Positions 22,385 through 28,917 of a DNA stretch of 39,007 nt are shown piece after piece. The stretch comes from a virus. The notes beneath the pieces were generated by a model, which was given only the letters and a program-made list of their open reading frames with translations, made no database searches and was not told the DNA's origin. Location of the stretch: positions 1-39,007 of IMG/VR virus record IMGVR_UViG_3300025853_000243; one strand, given 5' to 3'. Positions within the stretch are counted from its first letter, which is position 1; each line of letters begins with the position of its first letter. A program made the position numbers and the translations under genes.

Positions 22385-22692
22385 AACGTTCCGCATTGCA
22401 CAACCTGACAGACGCCAAGCTGCGTTGTCATGTGCAGGTGGGCTCGCACGCGGTTCCGGTGTATGCCGCCAACCTTGAGGCATACAGTGTCTACGGCTTC
22501 GCCTTCGACTCTCCCGAGCCCGAGATATGGATCAACTCCAGGGCGACCAGACAGCAGCAGGCGCGGGCATTGGTCCACGAAACTGTGGAGGTTATCAACT
22601 TCGTTTACGATATGGGCCTGAGTGAGACTCACATTAGGATCATGGAGCAGAGCCTATGTCAGTCCTTCCGCATGACCAGAAAGAAACCATGA
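22381..22692 (+). CDS. HExxE metallopeptidase-like small protein
   Basis: At 103 residues, this starts with GTG overlapping the previous stop (GTGA). It has an N-terminal strand region with PEIWINSRATRQQQ, and then LVHETVEVINFVYDMGLSET. The HETVE motif sits where small phage and ImmA-type zinc peptidase-like proteins carry HExxH, followed by the usual hhL...I..ME..L helix. The second His is replaced by Glu, so catalysis is doubtful or uses an altered metal site. It is the last gene of the rightward block. Confidence 0.55.
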   Translation: MKRSALHNLTDAKLRCHVQVGSHAVPVYAANLEAYSVYGFAFDSPEPEIWINSRATRQQQARALVHETVEVINFVYDMGLSETHIRIMEQSLCQSFRMTRKKP

Positions 22693-22717
22693 AAGCCGTC
22701 CCTGCGAGCTTTTTTAG
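22692..22717 (+). terminator. Probable terminator at the convergence point
   Basis: AAAGC (22692-22696) and GCTTT (22708-22712) can pair across an 11-base loop, with a T-rich tail to 22715. The stem is short, but it lies exactly between the stop codons of the last rightward gene and the last leftward gene (22720). Confidence 0.45.
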
Positions 22718-22719
22718 TT

Positions 22720-22998
22720 TTAGTCTTCATTTTCGATGATCTGTTTGATTGCGGTTCCGATTGTGTTCCAGATTTCGGGCCATTCCTCGGGGGATATTTG
22801 AACTGTTTTGCCACTTTGCGTCACTTCTACGAATTCGCCCCCCGCTTCATCGACGATCTCTATGTAAGTCGCGTGCTCTGAGTATAGTTTGTTCTCATCG
22901 CCTTCTGGGTAGACGGTCCACTTAGTTTGTCTTGTTTTCATTTTCATAGTTTCAAAAAGAAGAATCCCGCCGCCAGACATTGGGGCACGAATAGTCAC
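22720..22998 (-). CDS. Hypothetical acidic protein, last gene of leftward operon
   Basis: This has 92 residues if it starts at the GTG that overlaps the helicase stop (GTGA). An internal ATG at residue 18 (MKMKTRQTKWTVYPEGDE) is also possible. The sequence is acidic, with a beta-like stretch (YIEIVDEAGGEFVEVTQ) followed by an amphipathic helix (WPEIWNTIGTAIKQII). No motif is recognised. Its position after DnaB suggests a small helicase accessory protein, but that is only context. Confidence 0.6.
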   Translation of the reverse strand: MTIRAPMSGGGILLFETMKMKTRQTKWTVYPEGDENKLYSEHATYIEIVDEAGGEFVEVTQSGKTVQISPEEWPEIWNTIGTAIKQIIENED

Positions 22999-24338
22999 TT
23001 CCCGATCCAGTCCAAGTCATCGTTTCGAGTTCTCTCTTCAAAGTGAACTGTGCTCCTGTGCATCAGAAGCGGCACGTTTACGTGCTTCGGGCCGTTGCGT
23101 TGCTTTAGAACATGGCAGTTGATTTTCCATATCTCGGTGTCTTCTTCACTGAAGTCATGGTCTTTGTGCAGCATGAGGATAACGTCTGCATCGCGCTCAA
23201 TCGCGGCTGACTCTCCAAGGTTCTTTTCAATCGGGTGAACCCCAGGCTTCAGGTTGTCAGTGTCGCGGTTAAGTTGGGCCAGGGCAACAATCGGAACATT
23301 GAGCCGCTTTGCTGCGGACTTCAGGGCCTTTGAAATTTGAGCCACCTCTTGGTCGCGCTTGTCCTTGGATATGTCTGGAGATAAGTATTGAAGGTAGTCC
23401 ACGAAAAACGCCTTAGTCCCATGCTTGCGTTTATGCTCATTCATTTTTGACACAAGCTGCGAAATTGTCAGGGGAGACTCATCGTCAACTTCAAGCGAAC
23501 AATCTCTTATTCGCTCCATTGAGGACAAGACCTTGGCGTGCGCTCTATCGTGGTATTTCCCGTTGTCGTCTTTGAATCCGCTCCTGATAAGGTTGAATGG
23601 CACTTTCGCGTGAGATGCCAGCGCACGCCTGTAAAAGATTGTGTCAATATCCTCAAGGCTGAACACCGTGACGGGATCTGCGTTCAGCCCCATGTTCAAG
23701 GCAATATCTTTGGCGAGTGTTGACTTACCCATAGATGGCCTTGCCCCAACGACTATCAGTTCGGCGGGCCAGAGCCCGCCTCCAAGGGCGCCATCAAGAT
23801 TTCGGAAGTGAGTCTTGATGGCAGGCACCTTCCCGTCGTGCGCCTTCTGGCATTCTTCGATGATCTGCTGGAGGGCGTCAACACGAGTCCTTTTTCGCCC
23901 TCGCGTGTGCTTCTCCTTTAGGCTCTCTGTGGTCGTTTCTAAGCGTGCGAACACCTGTTCTGCCGTGAGATCACCCGATAGCCCCAAAGACGCCTCAGAG
24001 AGGGCCTCAAGGCCGTGCCTGTGGGCGTACGCCTCCTTAACCACATCAATGTAATAGGGGAGGTTTATCGCCGAGGGCACCTTCTGCTCAAGCTCACCGA
24101 TGTAATAAATGCCGCCGCACTCATGCTCCAGGTTCGCCTCGCGGACACGGGAGATCAGGGTGATGCTGTCAACTGGCTTGCCATCGTTCCGCATTTCAAG
24201 CATCAGCCGCCACAGGGCGGCGATGCGAATATCGGACAAGGCGTCAGATTCCAGCGATTGCGCGACGACATCGATGTTGTTCTCATCGATCAAGCAGCAG
24301 GCGAGGATGCCCTCCTCTGCTTCTATGGGGTGGTTCAC
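22995..24338 (-). CDS. dnaB: DnaB-like replicative helicase
   Basis: This 447-residue protein has the two-domain layout of DnaB. The N-terminal helical domain begins EAEEGILACCLIDEN. The RecA-like domain has Walker A GARPSMGKST near residue 198-207, a Walker B-type KAFFVDYLQYL near 310, a VPIVALAQLNRD motif and a SAAIERDADVILML block. It would unwind DNA at the phage fork and recruit the host primase and polymerase. It starts with GTG overlapping the previous gene. It is the main replication protein in the genome, since no phage polymerase or separate primase was seen. Confidence 0.93.
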   Translation of the reverse strand: MNHPIEAEEGILACCLIDENNIDVVAQSLESDALSDIRIAALWRLMLEMRNDGKPVDSITLISRVREANLEHECGGIYYIGELEQKVPSAINLPYYIDVVKEAYAHRHGLEALSEASLGLSGDLTAEQVFARLETTTESLKEKHTRGRKRTRVDALQQIIEECQKAHDGKVPAIKTHFRNLDGALGGGLWPAELIVVGARPSMGKSTLAKDIALNMGLNADPVTVFSLEDIDTIFYRRALASHAKVPFNLIRSGFKDDNGKYHDRAHAKVLSSMERIRDCSLEVDDESPLTISQLVSKMNEHKRKHGTKAFFVDYLQYLSPDISKDKRDQEVAQISKALKSAAKRLNVPIVALAQLNRDTDNLKPGVHPIEKNLGESAAIERDADVILMLHKDHDFSEEDTEIWKINCHVLKQRNGPKHVNVPLLMHRSTVHFEERTRNDDLDWIGK

Positions 24339-24502
24339 CCTCCCTTGGATTTGAGGTGTGCGATGCGAGCAGTGGCCCAGCGTTCCGCCCTGCGTCGGGT
24401 CTTGTCGCTGGCGTAGTCGTATCCCTCAAGTTCTTGGCGCAAGTTCTTGACTTCGCTCACCGTGTCAGCCCGCTTGATGCGGTCAACGATTCCGTAGCTC
24501 AT
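24335..24502 (-). CDS. Small basic protein, 55 aa
   Basis: The ATG at 24502 overlaps the resolvase stop (ATGA), and the stop overlaps the helicase start. The protein is basic and helical (VDRIKRADTVSEVKNLRQEL, then TRRRAERWATARIAHLKSKG). It has no recognised domain. A charged helical protein between resolvase and helicase could bind DNA or load the helicase. This is a guess from position. Confidence 0.6.
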   Translation of the reverse strand: MSYGIVDRIKRADTVSEVKNLRQELEGYDYASDKTRRRAERWATARIAHLKSKGG

Positions 24503-24846
24503 TGTTCTTTTTCCTGTAGTGCTGCTATGACTTTGAACAGAGTCAGCAGATCCTCGGTCCTGAGAATGCTGATCCATTCGCGTCTGTTTGGTCTGTGGTG
24601 GACAACCGGCATCTTCATGCTGCCAGCGTCCCTGATCGCCTGATCGAGAGAGCCCCATAGGTCAAGCCTCTCAACCCGCTTCACCTCATGGTGAATGTGG
24701 GGCAAAAAAGTGCATTTGACATCAGGCGAGTCAAAGCCTCCCGCGTGTTGGCAGCCCCGCTCTGCGGGGAAGCCGTGATCTGTAAGGAACTCGGCGAACT
24801 CACGCTCGCCCCGCGCCCCTTTGTCCCGTGATCTCTTGCCGCTCAT
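24499..24846 (-). CDS. PD-(D/E)XK endonuclease, Holliday junction resolvase-like
   Basis: At 115 residues, this has an N-terminal KRSRDKGARGEREFAEFL helix with the conserved Glu (E14), SPDV with the metal-binding Asp (D42), and HHEVKRV with the Glu-Lys pair (E54, K56). This is the core of small archaeal/phage-type resolvases and related nucleases. A later NRREWISIL strand fits the fold. It probably resolves branched replication or recombination intermediates before packaging. Stop/start overlaps on both sides put it firmly in the replication operon. Confidence 0.82.
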   Translation of the reverse strand: MSGKRSRDKGARGEREFAEFLTDHGFPAERGCQHAGGFDSPDVKCTFLPHIHHEVKRVERLDLWGSLDQAIRDAGSMKMPVVHHRPNRREWISILRTEDLLTLFKVIAALQEKEQ

Positions 24847-25031
24847 ATCGGCTCACTCCATTCGATCTCGCATTTGTCGCAGCGAAACATGAGGCAGATG
24901 ACGAGCTCGGTTCGCCCCCGGTTCCAATACTCCTCCTCGCCAAGGAATTCGATGCTCTCGCTGCCGCATGAAATGCAGGCAGCTTGGTCTTGGTAGTCGG
25001 AGTCGCGGACCCCTGGCGGGAGGTTGTTCAT
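24843..25031 (-). CDS. Small zinc-ribbon-like protein, 62 aa
   Basis: Two cysteine pairs are visible, CISCG near residue 19-23 and CDKC near 51-54, spaced as in a zinc ribbon, with aromatic and acidic residues between. The ATG overlaps the previous stop (ATGA) and its stop overlaps the resolvase ATG. Zinc ribbons of this size in phage replication operons may bind DNA or protein partners. The specific role is unknown. Confidence 0.7.
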   Translation of the reverse strand: MNNLPPGVRDSDYQDQAACISCGSESIEFLGEEEYWNRGRTELVICLMFRCDKCEIEWSEPI

Positions 25032-25252
25032 CGCTTCTTGCCTTTCACTTGAATTGTCTTTCGCCTATGCCACCCGCAGGGCCTGTATGTATCGGCCTGA
25101 CTAATACACATTTGAGTGTAAACGCTGTGTCGCAGATTAACCATGTGAGCCAAACGACCAGCACAAACAGGGCATACGCCGTCAAGAGCAGGAAGCTCAG
25201 TGCCCACCCGCCAATCCTTGAAAATGTCAAAAACATGATCGGGGGTGGGCAC
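25028..25252 (-). CDS. Small Cys-containing protein, 74 aa
   Basis: This starts with GTG at 25252. It contains CPVCAG near residue 27-32 and two later Cys (TQMCISQ and YRPCGWH), which could complete a metal site with nearby His residues, and a basic C-terminus (RRKTIQVKGKKR). It overlaps the next gene by 4 bp. It is probably a second zinc-binding protein of the operon. A different frame over the same DNA is also open but lacks this organised Cys pattern. Confidence 0.6.
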   Translation of the reverse strand: MPTPDHVFDIFKDWRVGTELPALDGVCPVCAGRLAHMVNLRHSVYTQMCISQADTYRPCGWHRRKTIQVKGKKR

Positions 25253-25268
25253 AGGCTATGGGTTTAGA

Positions 25269-25574
25269 TCAGAAGGGACATCCGGGGACATCCGAGTCAT
25301 CGATGCGGTTGTCTCGCGGCATCCCGCCCTGCTGACCGCCGCCCTGCTGCACACCGTCTCGGTTCACAAACTTTGCATTCCCGAGTATGGGGCCTCGTTC
25401 GCCGCGCTCTCGCGCCTCCTTGCCGATGTCCTGCACGACCATAAAGTCATTTCCATACTGGTCCGTACCTTCCCGGTTCTCAAGAAGGGTGATGTCGAGG
25501 TAGGTTCCTTTACTCCCCTTGAATAAGGCGTTCTTGTCGATTTTGGTTACGTCAATTTTCTGTCTGATGATCAT
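25269..25574 (-). CDS. Single-stranded DNA-binding-like protein
   Basis: At 101 residues, this has a compact beta-rich body (KGTYLDITLLENREGTDQYG, FMVVQDIG, GNAKFV). A Gln/Gly-rich linker and an acidic tail end in DDSDVPGCPF. Acidic tails ending in Pro-Phe are the protein-interaction tip of bacterial SSB, and small phage SSB-like proteins share the K-G-x-Y-L and D-Q-Y-G-N pattern. It would coat ssDNA at the fork and recruit other replication proteins. Its ATG follows an A-rich leader (AACAGAAAGAGAACCC). Assignment to SSB is by pattern, not search. Confidence 0.68.
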   Translation of the reverse strand: MIIRQKIDVTKIDKNALFKGSKGTYLDITLLENREGTDQYGNDFMVVQDIGKEARERGERGPILGNAKFVNRDGVQQGGGQQGGMPRDNRIDDSDVPGCPF

Positions 25575-25689
25575 GGGTTCTCTTTCTGTTTGTTGTTGGG
25601 TTGAAATTGTGCCCCGCTTTTATGCGACTACGGGGCGGGCGAATGAAGTAACAAGCCAGTTGTCTCTGGCCGTCGCGATACCCTGCCCG

Positions 25690-26379
25690 TTAATAGGGCA
25701 AAAGCTTTTCAGCTACTTGTTCAGTTACAATTACGTCCTGGCGCAGATACTGCAATGCAATATGCTGCGTCTCTGGATCTTCGTAGAACCGGTAGAAGTT
25801 CTTACCGTCAACCAGATTGTCCTTCTGCTCACAGCCAAGAAACTTGGCGAGCCTGTTCAGTGAGATGAACTCTTGGCGGTTACCGCACTGCCAAATCTTC
25901 ATCAGGTCGATGACGTTGCTGTTGTAGTAGCGATTGTGCTCGGGGCGAAATACATCGCCAAGCGTAACATCGTGTTTCATGCAGCGGCGGGCGAGGAACG
26001 GCAGGTCGAAGCCCTCAATGTTGAAGCCGCAAAGTCGCGGCCTTTCAGACATCGCGATAGTCACTGCCTGACTGGCGCAAATCCCAGCGAATTCGTCGAG
26101 GATAGCCGCCTCATCGCCGTGCAGAATCTGCAATTCCTTGTCCTCGCCAAGCAACTTGTAGCCGATTGCCAACACCTGCCCCGACCACGCATTGATCGCG
26201 GCCTTGGCGTAGGCGTCGGTGTAGTAGTTCTCCTTCGCCTCCTTCAGCTTCTCAGCCCGCTTCTCCGGGTCTTTGAGATTGCCCATCTTGACCGACTCAG
26301 GGTCAAAGGCGGGCATCATGCTTCGGATCTCCTCTTCGGGGGCAGGGCCGGTTTCGATGTCAAAGATTAGTGTTTTCAT
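25690..26379 (-). CDS. 3'-5' exonuclease (PolB/DnaQ exonuclease-like)
   Basis: With the ATG at 26379 (ATGA overlap with the preceding gene) the protein has 229 residues. ExoI-type FDIETG at residues 6-11 provides Asp7 and Glu9. The ExoII block is GFNIEGFDLPFLARR near 125, and YLRQDV near the C-terminus supplies the last Asp. This is the DEDD exonuclease fold, closest in pattern to stand-alone exonuclease domains related to PolB. It may process ends for the ERF annealing protein or proofread in trans. An upstream start 21 bp earlier is less likely. Confidence 0.85.
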   Translation of the reverse strand: MKTLIFDIETGPAPEEEIRSMMPAFDPESVKMGNLKDPEKRAEKLKEAKENYYTDAYAKAAINAWSGQVLAIGYKLLGEDKELQILHGDEAAILDEFAGICASQAVTIAMSERPRLCGFNIEGFDLPFLARRCMKHDVTLGDVFRPEHNRYYNSNVIDLMKIWQCGNRQEFISLNRLAKFLGCEQKDNLVDGKNFYRFYEDPETQHIALQYLRQDVIVTEQVAEKLLPY

Positions 26380-26567
26380 TTGTCCAAGACGATTCTGCAT
26401 TGATCGTTTCTGACTTCCAGTCGCGCCATACCCGGAGATCCGATGCGATTGCGCGCATCGTTGATCCGATCAATCTCCAGGTCACACCATTCAAGGTAGG
26501 TGACGAGACCGTAGCCGGTGCTCATCTTCCAATCGCAGTCTTCCCAGTCTGTGATTACATCATCCAT
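26376..26567 (-). CDS. Hypothetical acidic protein, 63 aa
   Basis: I start this at the ATG at 26567, which lies 9 bases after a good GGAAGGAG site located inside the end of the upstream gene. Asp, Glu and Trp residues dominate the N-terminus (MDDVITDWEDCDWKM), followed by LEWCDLEIDRINDARNRIG. It overlaps the upstream gene by 8 bp and the exonuclease by 4 bp. No function is recognised. Confidence 0.6.
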   Translation of the reverse strand: MDDVITDWEDCDWKMSTGYGLVTYLEWCDLEIDRINDARNRIGSPGMARLEVRNDQCRIVLDK

Positions 26568-26922
26568 GTTGGTATTCTCCTTCCAACAACCATACAAATT
26601 CCTTGTGAAGGTTAGTCCGTTCGCCGCGCACATCCGCGTCTATGTCGGCCATCACATCCCGGCTAGTGAACTCGCAGCCCGCCTCTGTGAGCAGGACATC
26701 AAGGTCGCCGTGCATGAACTCGCAAAGCTCCTGCACAGCAGCCTCTTTGTAGTAGCCAATCGCGAGCTTGCGATTGCCGCAATTGCGCTTGTGTGTTGGC
26801 TTCCAGTCTGCGCCGATGATGCCTTTCTTGCGCATGGAGCGGGCATCGCGACATGCAAGCGCGATCATGGCGCAAAACATATTCCTCACTCCCGTGTCGT
26901 CGTATTCTTGTTGTGTCTTCAT
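26560..26922 (-). CDS. Hypothetical protein, 120 aa
   Basis: This follows the ERF gene by 19 bp. The leader CACCAAATGAAGA around its ATG is identical to that of the first gene of the operon (27997). The protein has a helical N-terminus (NMFCAMIALACRDARSMRKK), a basic segment with KPTHKRNCGNRKLAIGYY, then an acidic helical C-terminus. No known domain is evident. It is conserved in position within a recombination operon. Confidence 0.6.
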   Translation of the reverse strand: MKTQQEYDDTGVRNMFCAMIALACRDARSMRKKGIIGADWKPTHKRNCGNRKLAIGYYKEAAVQELCEFMHGDLDVLLTEAGCEFTSRDVMADIDADVRGERTNLHKEFVWLLEGEYQHG

Positions 26923-26941
26923 TTGGTGTTAAAGTTTAAGG

Positions 26942-27607
26942 TTAGGATGGCATGATGCTTTTCTCTTCTGCGTGTTTCTCAAGGGCCTTGATGAAGTCGT
27001 CAAACCGCTTCACAGACTCCGCAGCCATATCCGGGTCCAGTGTGGACAATGTTTCACCAGCCTTCAGTTTGCCTTTGTCCGCAAAAAAGCTTTCAGCGAC
27101 CGGCACCCACTTCGGGCCAAGCTGCTTGGCAAGCTCCTGAACAGCCTTACCGTCGCTGTCTCCGTTCCGCCTCGCCTGACGGGGAGCCGATTTCCTTGCG
27201 CCGCCCGGAACAAGTCCACCGGCATCCCCGTCGTCCGATCCCTCTACTGGGATGCAAAATTGTTGGAATGCCCAATACTTGAAAGCCATCGAAAGGGCTT
27301 TGGAAGTCGCTTTGTCAGCCTTGTCCTGCGCCTCGGAGGCAATGCGCGAGGTGATGGAGGAACCATCAGTGGCGGACAGGACGTAGTCTACGATCAGGCG
27401 GCACGCAGTGCCGTCATATTCAGCAGACTGGACGAAGGGTGTGACGGTCACCTCATGCTCAATGAGGGCCTTGTGCAGTGCCGCGTAAACGTCGTCAATG
27501 CTCCGGTAGTTAAAGCGGAAATGTTCATTGCGGCTGTTCTTCCCGATGGAGCCGACTGCTGCGGCAACCTTCGGAACCAGGGTGTAAATGAGATGGGATT
27601 CACTCAT
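26942..27607 (-). CDS. erf: ERF-family ssDNA annealing protein
   Basis: At 221 residues, the N-terminal 130 carry the ERF signature: KNSRNEHFRFNYRSIDDVYA, then LIVDYVLSATDGSSI, then DKADKATSKALSMAFKYWAF. The C-terminal part is a polar linker (GGARKSAPRQARRNGDSDG) and a helical domain. ERF proteins form rings that anneal single strands, as in phage P22, where recombination circularises the genome. Here it probably works with the downstream exonuclease, SSB-like protein and resolvase. It overlaps the upstream gene by 8 bp. Confidence 0.9.
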   Translation of the reverse strand: MSESHLIYTLVPKVAAAVGSIGKNSRNEHFRFNYRSIDDVYAALHKALIEHEVTVTPFVQSAEYDGTACRLIVDYVLSATDGSSITSRIASEAQDKADKATSKALSMAFKYWAFQQFCIPVEGSDDGDAGGLVPGGARKSAPRQARRNGDSDGKAVQELAKQLGPKWVPVAESFFADKGKLKAGETLSTLDPDMAAESVKRFDDFIKALEKHAEEKSIMPS

Positions 27608-27839
27608 GCGTTTTGTAAGTTTCAGGGTCGGGGTTCACGGGGCGGTCATCCCAATGGGCGTCAGCGTCCCGGTTGAACCAGGTGTTGTACGCTTCGGCGT
27701 AGTCGGGGAATCCTTGTGCAATGCGGTCCCGGTTCTGCGTGTCAGCGTTGGCGTAAAGGCGCAGGAGCTTCGCTCCAAACCAGTCGCCATAGCCTCTCAA
27801 AATCAGGCCAACGTTCTCTCGGTCGAAGTCTGAGATCAC
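27600..27839 (-). CDS. Hypothetical protein, 79 aa
   Basis: This starts with GTG overlapping the preceding stop (GTGA). It contains an early helical segment (NVGLILRGYGDWFGAKLLRL) and an Asp/Trp-rich C-terminus (NTWFNRDADAHWDDRPVNPD). No domain is recognised. It sits at the start of the recombination operon, just before ERF. Confidence 0.6.
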   Translation of the reverse strand: MISDFDRENVGLILRGYGDWFGAKLLRLYANADTQNRDRIAQGFPDYAEAYNTWFNRDADAHWDDRPVNPDPETYKTHE

Positions 27840-27997
27840 GCCTGCACCTCCTTCGCCTTGCAGCGGTCAGTGTCTTCGGAAATAATGCGCTCCAGTTCGT
27901 CCGCATCCATAAGGTGGTTGCGGGCGATGTTCAAAAGTCCGCGTTTGCGGATCTCGTTCTGGAGGCGGGCCAACTTTTTGATGTATGTGTTCTTCAT
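27836..27997 (-). CDS. First small gene of the leftward replication operon, 53 aa
   Basis: The ATG at 27997 is the first start codon downstream of the leftward promoter at 28010-28037, and the stop overlaps the next GTG. The 53 residues are basic at the start (MKNTYIKKLARLQNEIRKRG) and acidic later (DADELERIISEDTDR), predicting two helices. No family is recognised. Being the promoter-proximal gene, it could be a regulatory or early host-interacting protein. Confidence 0.65.
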   Translation of the reverse strand: MKNTYIKKLARLQNEIRKRGLLNIARNHLMDADELERIISEDTDRCKAKEVQA

Positions 27998-28009
27998 TTG
28001 GTGATGTGG

Positions 28010-28037
28010 ATTCTAGTCAGATATTACATTCTGTCAA
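28010..28037 (-). promoter_or_regulatory. Leftward promoter of the replication operon
   Basis: On the minus strand a perfect TTGACA (28037-28032) is followed, after 16 bases, by TAGAAT (28015-28010), which matches five of six -10 positions. The first ATG of the operon is 13 bases downstream, so the leader is very short. An operator-like half-site (28044-28050) lies just upstream of the -35. Confidence 0.7.
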
Positions 28038-28043
28038 CACTCA

Positions 28044-28107
28044 ATGCTTGAGAAAGTTTGAAACCATGCTTGCAATCCATGCATATTAGCCAAATCTGCA
28101 AGCATGG
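28044..28107. promoter_or_regulatory. Operator-like half-sites between regulator and replication operon
   Basis: The 11-base sequence CCATGCTTGCA (28064-28074) recurs as an exact inverted copy TGCAAGCATGG (28097-28107). A third shorter copy ATGCTTG lies at 28044-28050. The last copy contains the start codon of the HTH gene. The arrangement suggests three binding sites for the HTH protein controlling both the leftward promoter and its own gene. Confidence 0.65.
28058..28087 (+). promoter_or_regulatory. Possible rightward promoter of the HTH gene
   Basis: TTGAAA (28058-28063) and CATATT (28082-28087) are 18 bases apart. They match five and four of six consensus positions. Transcription would start only about ten bases before the ATG at 28104, with no Shine-Dalgarno site, so the message may be nearly leaderless. 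The match is moderate. Confidence 0.4.
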
Positions 28108-28535
28108 AATTTCCAAAAACCCTGAAGCGAGTCCTGAGAGAGGAAAAAAAATCACAGGCACAACTGGCGGAATCTGCCGGTGTCACCCAGGCGTACATTA
28201 GCAGGGCCTGCAACGACCGGCTGCCATGCAGTGCGAATGACCTGTGGCGGCTGCTCGCCCCGCTTAAGAAGCCCAACCAACTCGACGCCCTCAAAGCGTA
28301 TGTGGCAGACGTGGTGCCAGAACAGTTGCACGGGCATGTCGCGGTTAAAGCAAAAGAGAATGTGATTACAGCAAACCTATCGCACCAGGGCGAGCTTGCT
28401 CTCGCATTCATTCTCAAGCGCGCCAACCAGATTCCTGAGATAGAGGAGAGCATCATGGACATTGCGGCCTCTCTGGGGTGGGAATATGATCCGCCAAAGG
28501 GTATCCCTCGCGGCGCGTCTGTTCGCAAAAGATAG
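28104..28535 (+). CDS. Cro/CI-type helix-turn-helix regulator
   Basis: At 143 residues, an XRE/Cro-like DNA-binding domain lies at residues 5-50. SQAQLAESAGVTQAYISRAC supplies the two central helices, followed by NDLWRLLAPL. The rest is helical and may dimerise. No Ser-Lys autoprotease motif of a CI-type repressor is seen. It is the only rightward gene between 22.7 and 36.1 kb, and it faces the replication operon across a promoter/operator region. It is probably the switch or timing regulator of early genes. Its 3' end overlaps an opposing gene by 83 bp. Confidence 0.82.
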   Translation: MEFPKTLKRVLREEKKSQAQLAESAGVTQAYISRACNDRLPCSANDLWRLLAPLKKPNQLDALKAYVADVVPEQLHGHVAVKAKENVITANLSHQGELALAFILKRANQIPEIEESIMDIAASLGWEYDPPKGIPRGASVRKR

Positions 28536-28725
28536 GTGATTTCACAACCTTTCTCGTTCTGTCTGCCAGTTCGTTGAACAGGTCCATCTGTGTGTAAGGG
28601 TGGTTGCTGCACCGCTCCCGCTGAGCTGCGCGGTCAGCAACTTCAAGCGGAGCCCCGTCAGACAAATACATCCCGGCCCGCTCAGCGCGGAGGTAAGCAC
28701 ATTCCTCGCAGTCATTCACTCTCAT
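28453..28725 (-). CDS. Hypothetical Cys-containing protein, 90 aa
   Basis: The ATG at 28725 follows GGAGG with very short spacing, and a GTG two codons later is an alternative. The N-terminus has a CEECAYLRAE motif and further Cys/His residues (ERCSNHPYTQ, FCEQTRR) that might bind a metal. The last 27 codons overlap the 3' end of the opposing HTH gene. It overlaps the upstream small membrane protein gene by 14 bp. No function is recognised. Confidence 0.5.
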   Translation of the reverse strand: MRVNDCEECAYLRAERAGMYLSDGAPLEVADRAAQRERCSNHPYTQMDLFNELADRTRKVVKSPIFCEQTRREGYPLADHIPTPERPQCP

Positions 28726-28801
28726 CCTCCATGATGAGGATGACCATGACCAGCAACCAGAACAGGAAAAATATGAAAAGGGCTACGTCCATGACAGTCA
28801 T
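28712..28801 (-). CDS. Tiny single-pass membrane protein, 29 aa
   Basis: The ATG at 28801 overlaps the upstream stop (ATGA) and is preceded by GAGG at a fitting distance. Residues 3-24 are a near-pure hydrophobic helix (MDVALFIFFLFWLLVMVILI), followed by the acidic tail MEDESE. It is too small for enzyme activity. It may be a lysis regulator or holin-like peptide, given that the endolysin is two genes upstream, or an unrelated membrane modulator. Confidence 0.6.
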   Translation of the reverse strand: MTVMDVALFIFFLFWLLVMVILIMEDESE

Positions 28802-28917
28802 TTTTCGCGGTCCTCTTTGTTTTCCCGCGTGGGAGAATCGATGGATTGGAGAAAATGGGACATAGCCTCGTCAATCACTGCCCTCGCATCTTGGGAACCG
28901 TCGTTCTTGCAATTCAA
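28798..28917 (-). CDS. Small hydrophilic protein with TTG start, 39 aa
   Basis: TTG at 28917 overlaps the upstream TGA (TTGA), mirroring the ATGA and GTGA overlaps of its neighbours, and the stop overlaps the next ATG. The product is polar (NDGSQDARAVIDEAMSHFLQ) and ends in a charged tail. An internal ATG 18 codons later is also possible. The chain of overlaps is the main evidence. The function is unknown. Confidence 0.5.
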   Translation of the reverse strand: MNCKNDGSQDARAVIDEAMSHFLQSIDSPTRENKEDREK

